In this document: piece by piece, positions 5,704-6,366 of the stretch
Numbering within the stretch: position 1 is the first letter of the stretch
Layout of the letters: each line of letters begins with the position of its first letter
Assembly: GCA_913043155.1 (NCBI GenBank)
Contig: CAJWLY010000089.1
Span: forward strand, 1-6,366
Direction: 5' to 3'
DNA length: 6,366 bases
Source: an uncultured Nitrospinaceae bacterium
Lineage (GTDB): Bacteria > Nitrospinota > Nitrospinia > Nitrospinales > VA-1
Position numbers and translations under genes: made by a program
The notes under the pieces: model-generated
The model's database searches: none
Seen by the model: only the letters and a program-made list of their open reading frames with translations
Told to the model about the DNA's origin: nothing

Positions 5704-6366
5704 CCAGAGATGAGGTCATCCTGTTCTGGCGCAGGTTCTTTGCCGACCTTCTGCTCGGAACTTTCGTCAACCTGTTTCTGTTCAGCGTGATCGGGCTCGC
5801 CCTGGGTATGGCCGGCCTTTACATAATGGACCATTTCTTTCTGGAAGAGTTAGGATGGAGCGGATGGATCGTGTGGGCAGTCCTCTTTATTGCTTTCGGC
5901 TGGTACGCCGGATTCGGCATTCTACACGGGCTGGGCGCGTGCATTATCCACACCACCAAAACGAAACTTGCGGAAGCCCTGACTGGACTCCACGGCCTAC
6001 TTGACCTGTTAACCCGCGGTGTGGTTGAAAAAATTCCACGGTTCAGCAAAAACATCCCACGCAATCAACTGGAAGAAACGTTCGATGGGATCGGGAAAAA
6101 CTTTCTAGCACAACTGCGCCTCAAGAGGGGAATTACCGCGCTTTTCTCCCGCATCCTGTTCGGGACGATCCTGAAAGTTCTTAAATTCTTTTTCCTTGAT
6201 GATGTGGTTGAAGAGTTATCAAAAAAAGAATCTGACGATATCACATCCGCCGACATCGAACATGCCGTCCGACGTGTAGGGGTGGAAATGGTGGCGGCAC
6301 CGATCCTAGAAAATTTTCTTTTACTTCAAATTATAAACTTTGTTTTATTTGTCTTAGGTTTTGCAG
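5700..6366 (+). CDS. Hypothetical integral membrane protein, 3' end outside window
   Basis: I do not recognise this protein. The frame runs open from ATG 5700-5702 to the right edge, 222 codons without a stop. It begins inside the J-protein stop codon (ATGA), with AGGA at 5685-5688 as a modest ribosome binding site. After a short charged N-terminus (MTRDEVILFWRRF) there are two strong membrane segments at about 15-43 and 55-83. A long, largely polar and basic amphipathic region follows (85-195), with KxKLAEAL and VVEKIPRFSKN segments and an acidic patch (VVEELSKKESDDITSADIE, 169-187). A third hydrophobic stretch starts near 200 and is still open at the edge (FLLLQIINFVLFVLGFA). That layout suggests a helical hairpin, a cytoplasmic domain and a further membrane segment. 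Long overlap-free codon use and coupling to the J-protein support a real gene. Function is unknown. Confidence 0.82.
   Translation, partial: MTRDEVILFWRRFFADLLLGTFVNLFLFSVIGLALGMAGLYIMDHFFLEELGWSGWIVWAVLFIAFGWYAGFGILHGLGACIIHTTKTKLAEALTGLHGLLDLLTRGVVEKIPRFSKNIPRNQLEETFDGIGKNFLAQLRLKRGITALFSRILFGTILKVLKFFFLDDVVEELSKKESDDITSADIEHAVRRVGVEMVAAPILENFLLLQIINFVLFVLGFA

Overview
This is a compact bacterial chromosomal segment with housekeeping genes on the left and an uncharacterised gene group on the right. No rRNA, tRNA, insertion sequence, phage gene or CRISPR array is visible. The proteins suggest a Gram-negative-type bacterium. The thymidylate kinase has the 'REPTDG...G..IR' form that I associate with deltaproteobacteria-like and Nitrospinota-like lineages. 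That placement is a guess from motif memory, not a demonstrated assignment.

Layout. (1) Positions 1-293, + strand: the 3' end of folK (folate synthesis), entering from the left edge. (2) Positions 285-3858, - strand: a tight four-gene unit transcribed right to left, tmk, ubiX, a cysteine desulfurase and thiI. Stop and start codons overlap as ATGA at tmk/ubiX and at desulfurase/thiI, and 24 nt separate ubiX from the desulfurase. Its last gene, thiI, overlaps the end of folK tail to tail by 9 bp. (3) Positions 3859-4285: a divergent intergenic region. It holds a probable extended -10 promoter for tmk, a probable sigma70-type promoter for the rightward genes, and a hairpin plus T-run that reads as a minus-strand intrinsic terminator with no gene assigned to it. 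(4) Positions 4286-6366, + strand: three co-directional genes. These are a small exported or membrane-anchored protein of unknown family, a J-domain (DnaJ-like) protein with an unusual middle region, and a membrane protein that runs off the right edge. The last two overlap as ATGA.

How the genes work together. The desulfurase and ThiI form a clear functional pair: the desulfurase takes sulfur from cysteine and ThiI uses it for tRNA 4-thiouridine and possibly for thiamine thiazole. This ThiI lacks the C-terminal rhodanese domain of the E. coli enzyme, as in the Bacillus NifZ-ThiI pair. UbiX makes prenylated FMN for a UbiD-type decarboxylase that is not in the window. Tmk makes dTDP for DNA synthesis. 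The rightward trio has no recognisable pathway. Its arrangement suggests a J-domain co-chaperone working with an envelope protein, and this is the least explained part of the window.
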